DNA of 64,000 nucleotides from Combretum micranthum (lineage: Eukaryota; Streptophyta; Magnoliopsida; Myrtales; Combretaceae): the NCBI GenBank assembly GCA_024138025.1, contig JAMXBD010002492.1, forward strand, positions 124,001-188,000. Reading direction: 5' to 3'. Numbering within the stretch: the stretch's first letter is position 1; the number at the start of each line of letters is the position of its first letter. A program made the position numbers and the translations under genes. This document shows positions 59,931 through 64,000 of this stretch, piece by piece. Below the pieces are notes generated by a model, which saw nothing but the letters and a program-made list of their open reading frames with translations, did not search any database and was not told the DNA's origin.

Positions 59931-62135
59931 GGATTCATGAAAGCATTTTTTTCAGGTACTTCTTTTGTAAAAGTGAAGTTAAGGTCTTGTGAACTCCCCA
60001 TCTGTGAGTTCAACTCTCTAGGTAGACTTAATGAAAATATTGTTCCCTATATCTATGTGTACTTACTACTTCCTTTTTCCATAAGTCCAGCTAGGGTCTA
60101 GTAAACTCCCCACAAGTGAGTTCAGCCTCCTAAGCCAACTAGGGTAACCACTACTAAGGAGTTGTAAGCCCTTTATGCTCTTCCCTCTTGAGCTCCATGA
60201 GACTAGCAAGGAACTTGAGTGCTTCTTGAGCTCTTTCCTCTTATGCTAGTCAAGTAACCCAGCAAACTACATGAGGTCCTTGTAGAGAACTCCTAATACC
60301 TCAATAGAAGAGAGAGAATAAAGAAAGAGATGACCCTCAAATGTAAGATCAACGAATTGTTACAATATTTAGCATTTTAACCGAAAATTACAAAGGATGT
60401 TCTTAAGTCACTAGGTGCCTACAACTAAGATTGACCTCTTTGAGTAGGGCAATCGAGCTTGCCTATAACAAGGTCCATTTGGCCTCTACAAGCTAAACCA
60501 TGAAGCTATATGAAGAGCCTTCTTCCACAAAGTCCAAGCAAAATAAGTAATTATGGATGCTTTTGGTCTAATTAAATGACTCCTCACATAATGATGGATA
60601 CTGGGTAATAGAAAACTAGGCTCGAATATATACATTAGAGTAGAGGATGCTCATTCGATTTCAAGCAATTGATTTACACTAAGCATCAAAAGGGCACATA
60701 CTAAGACAAATTCCACAAATATCAAGGAAATTCAGTCTGCAATGGCACACATGGTTGAGAAAGGATAAAGTGGAGGTTATGGGCAAGAGGACCACCTTAT
60801 GCCTCATAACACATGAAGGTAGGAGTCTAGCAGGTGCATAGCTTACACCTTAGCCTAGCTTTGCATCTAGCTAGACCCCATTTGCCTAGCCTCTCGACAT
60901 GAATTAAGAAAGCTAGGCTACCAGCTCATATTAGACCCCATAGTGTAAGGAAAACTTTCTTGCAGCATAGAACGAACAAGTACAAGTCCTTTAGGAAAGT
61001 GCCGATCATGCAATAATGAGTAGATCACTAAGGGCTCAACCTCTCCAACCAAAGATAATTACAATATACCATGGCTACTAAGAGACTACTTGAAGAATGA
61101 GACTAGGAAAAGAAAGAGAAAGGTTACGTTTGAAGTAATGAATACATGAAGAAATGTTTATCCCTATTTATATAGGGGAGGTATGGTCACCTACCATGAA
61201 ATTTCTAATCATTGGATAGATGAAGCAAAACATCTAATTGTTTCTTGGGAAAGTCAAAACTATGGTATGAATCAATAATATGGTGCAACTTCCAAGATTG
61301 CCATCATTAAATTCTACAGATCTTAAAAAGGATACACATAGCAGATGTCTAGATATTAGGAATGACATGCAAATGTTAATTTATCCTTTTACTTGACATG
61401 ACCATGATAGGCAACCAAGTGGTTCTATAGACCCAACAGGGTGCTTCTGCTAAAGACCAGCAGTCACCTTGAGTAGCTTTCTTGATAAGAAGCTCCTCGA
61501 TGTTATTGTTCAATCACCTTTAACAAGCTAGGCCAAGCAAGCTCTACAAGCTCTATCCTCTAAAATATTGATGACAGATAAGGAAAACTTGAAGAAGGTA
61601 TATATGCTCCAAGATACTAGATTTAGTGAGTCCCTATAAAGAGCTTGAAATCTATGTAGGTTAAATTACAAAGGTTAAAGGGCTTTGTTAAACACTTAGA
61701 AAAATTTTCACAAGACGCATAGCAAGAAATAAACTAACAGGTGAAGTTAAAGAAGACAAAGTAGACAAGAATTCATATAGAAACAAAAGAAGAAAACAAA
61801 ACAAATCTTTGCATCAACATGCAAGTATTCATTCAAAAAGAGATCAATTCCACTGAATAGTTATAAAAGTTAAGTAATATACGAAACATATGGTTCATAA
61901 ATGGCTCTACAAAAATAAGGATAGGGCACCAGCTTGAGCAAGTCTTTAGAAAAATAAGATCTACTATAATACCACCATAGTGTTGCAATCTTTAACGGTT
62001 TCCTTGCTAATCCCATTCTCAGAAACCTTTTGGAAGAGGAGATTCCCAAGAACCTTCTTAAGAAGGAGCTTTAGGAGGACCTTCTTGAAGAGGAACTCCT
62101 TGCGAACATTCTAGAAGTGAGGGCTGTTGAGGACC
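59931..62135 (+). other. 3' spacer of element T
   Basis: Two copies of a GTCTTGTGAACTCCCCATCTG / GTCTAGTAAACTCCCCACAAG unit about 105 bp apart (near 59985 and 60095) are typical of Tat 3' spacers. No 3' LTR is recognisable before LTR G2 begins at 62136. Near 61990-62110, words AAGAACCTTCTTAAGAAGG and GAGGACCTTCTTGAAGAGG repeat. The minus strand has a promoter-like TATA at 61161-61176. Confidence 0.55.
61161..61176 (-). promoter_or_regulatory. Antisense TATA-like site in element T spacer
   Basis: The minus strand reads CCTATATAAATAGGGA with a pyrimidine-rich leader downstream (CCTTTCTCTTTCTTTTCC). Antisense transcription units are known in the 3' spacers of some Tat/Grande elements. Confidence 0.4.
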
Positions 62136-64000
62136 TGTAAACCTCGGTATACTTAGTAGTCAAGAAACCCCAGGAGTTGGAAGCGAAACCCTAATCCGGT
62201 CCAGTTTGGGTCTAGTGAGCGAAGCCTAGGAACCCTAAATCCGGCTTTCCTTCGGATTTACAATAAAATAAATATTATGAAGAAAGGCATGTGAATTATT
62301 GTTTAAAAGTACAATCTAAACCTTTGAAAGTTTTAAATTCGGGAATTTTTCAATTCCGAGCCTTCCCAAGTTCAATTACGGAGAAACGTGCCCTGGACCA
62401 CGGATTCAGAAAAATATTCCAGAATATTCATTAGAACCGTAATTTTATAAGGATTTCAAAAATATCAATTTCATAATTTTCCGAGCTATAAAAATTACAG
62501 TTATAGCTTTTCCCGTGTTTTCGGAACAACCGGTAAAGTAGATGTCTTGTCTACTATTCACAAGTACAACCTACATTACACACTACCCATACCCTATTCT
62601 TACATCCTTACAACTACTCATTTCAATTTTCTTTTCCAAGAAATTTTGTCTCTTAATCAATTATCACATTTATTACATTTTAATTTACTAAATTACAAAA
62701 TTTCAATTTTTCAAAACACACACACACACACCATGGATGGCCGGCGCCACCCCCTTGATTTTCCTCCCATTTAATTTATTTTGCAATTTTTATTCATTAC
62801 TAAACCCTAATGCCTTCATATAAACATTTTTCTCTCTCTCTCTTCATTTCTTCTTGTTTTAATTTTGAAAAAGAGAAAAAGCTCTCCCTTCTCCTCTTCA
62901 TATTGCCGTGAGCCCCCCTCCCTCTCCCTCTTGCATTTTCAACTCAAAATTCCTCCATTTTACCTTAGATCCTCCTTTGGTATGTTGATTTTAGACCTTG
63001 TTCATCCTAGATCTTGTAATGGCAAGACTATATCTTGGTGTTTTCTCATTTAAATCCCAATGAGCTCTTGTTAGGGACATGAAAACACATGAACAAGAAT
63101 ATCAAGCCATCACAAGACATGGATCTAGTGTTTAGATGTGTTTATGTTAAGATCTCATCTTGTTCATGCATGTAGAATAGAGATCTTTATATATATTAAT
63201 GTTCATGCCATGATATTTATGATTCATGCATTATAGTTAGTAGATCTAAAGTTTAGACACTCACATTGTCATTTACATGTATGATCATAGAGTTATTTTT
63301 ATTTCATGCATTGATGATCATAAAAATATGTATTGTTATGAATAGAGGTGTTGATAGTAGATCTTTACATATAGGAAGCAAGAACATTGAAAAAGAAAGG
63401 ACTTTGTCATATATGAAATGTTGAAAATTCGGATGAAATGGAAACCCTACTTTAAAACCACCAAAATCATTTTAAACTCATGTTTCATAAGAAAAATGAA
63501 GGGTATGTGTAATAGGTATATTGAAGGAATGATTTTTATAAGTTTAGATGAGTTTAGGCATGATAGGAATGTAAAACAAGTGGTGGAGTTAGAATGAGAA
63601 ATGTTGGAATGTTGATCAATAGTTAAAATTCGTAACTTAGGTTCATGCCTACAAGAACACTTGGTATTTAAGTCTAAATTGGATGTTTTATAAGCTAAAT
63701 GAAGTCCTTAGATAATATATATATTGGAGCTTCAATTTTTAATGCATTAGACAAGTTTTCCTTAAGAAATGCAAGAAAATGAAATTTAGAAAATTCGGAT
63801 TTTTACAAAAAGCTTGTTCAAAGACATGTTTACCAAATGAAAAATGGGAATTTTATGCATGAATGAAGGCCATGATTAATATAGACTTTGAGAACTTATT
63901 TTTAGTTAAATAATAAGTGGATTACAAGATTAAAAGTCAAGGAAACCCTAAGGAGTATAATGTGGAAAAATAGCTTCTTAGAAATAATCTTTATGGGAAT
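62136..64000 (+). mobile_element. Second LTR of family G (runs off window)
   Basis: TGTAAACCTCGG opens at 62136, preceded by GGACC, the likely duplication (its partner would lie outside). Blocks shared with solo LTR G in the same order: GAAACCCTAA, AAAATATTCC, a CT-rich tract at 62835-62930, GGCCGGCGCCACCCCC at 62740. No coding capacity is seen; the frames at 62547-62774 and 62865-63053 are low-complexity. Confidence 0.7.

Noticed and set aside
59702..60013. 103-codon minus-strand ORF
   Set aside because: Shadow of the Tat integrase C-terminal domain on the plus strand.
1..64000. tRNA, rRNA or host protein genes
   Set aside because: I looked for tRNA arms and boxes, rRNA landmarks and uninterrupted coding frames and found none that hold up; a covariance-model scan would be needed to exclude small RNA genes.

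Overview
The window looks like repeat-dominated plant nuclear DNA, probably eudicot and heterochromatic or pericentromeric. It is very AT-rich. Almost every recognisable piece belongs to plant LTR retrotransposon lineages (Tekay/Del-type chromovirus, Athila, Tat), plus two small DNA transposons. I found no intact host gene, no rRNA or tRNA gene, and no uninterrupted gag-pol. The species cannot be named from the sequence.

Layout. (1) 682-15590 holds wreckage of a chromovirus family (LTR family A). Two truncated copies lie head to head: a minus-strand copy (LTR 1353-8385, pol 8400-10340) and a plus-strand copy (pol 10341-11424, 3' LTR 11441-14026, followed by a partial tandem LTR to 15590). The minus LTR is split by a 4.5-kb solo LTR (family H, 3602-8067). 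(2) 16213-19091 is a complete solo LTR (family B) with a perfect 5-bp target duplication. (3) About 20560-23400 is a related LTR-like region (family C) carrying a Mutator-type MITE (22148-22411). (4) 24173-31344 is an intact-ended Athila-type element without gag-pol (element D), with two LTRs, a tRNA-Asp-type primer site, a polypurine tract and a perfect duplication. (5) 33505-50977 is an older Athila element (E) with gag and an accessory ORF but no visible pol. It has been hit by four later insertions: solo LTRs at 37174-41004 (F), 41512-42867 (S) and 46674-50176 (G), and a hAT MITE at 39315-39927 inside F. (6) 52909-62135 is a decayed Tat-lineage element (T) with 5' LTR, gag, protease, reverse transcriptase, RNase H and integrase. 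(7) A second family-G LTR starts at 62136 and runs off the window.

The most interesting signal is not the retrotransposon proteins. LTR families A and B each contain what looks like a tiny split gene: a splice-acceptor-like tract, a 51-60 nt exon with a serine-rich open frame, a consensus donor, a 630-670 nt intron, a second acceptor, and an in-phase terminal exon encoding about 25 acidic/aromatic residues ending in FLDEW plus two acidic residues and a stop. Between A and B, six of the 13 identical residues in the aligned tail use different synonymous codons, which suggests selection on the peptide. Family C carries a recognisable terminal exon, and families H and G have the same exon-intron layout. 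In five copies from three families, a 24-nt hairpin lies 179-184 nt upstream of the final acceptor, with a G-C to A-T paired change between A/B and C. Upstream in most families is an array of short family-specific palindromic words. I do not recognise this system.

All coordinates were counted by eye from the printed sequence. LTR ends supported by duplications should be exact to within a base or two; other ends are approximate.
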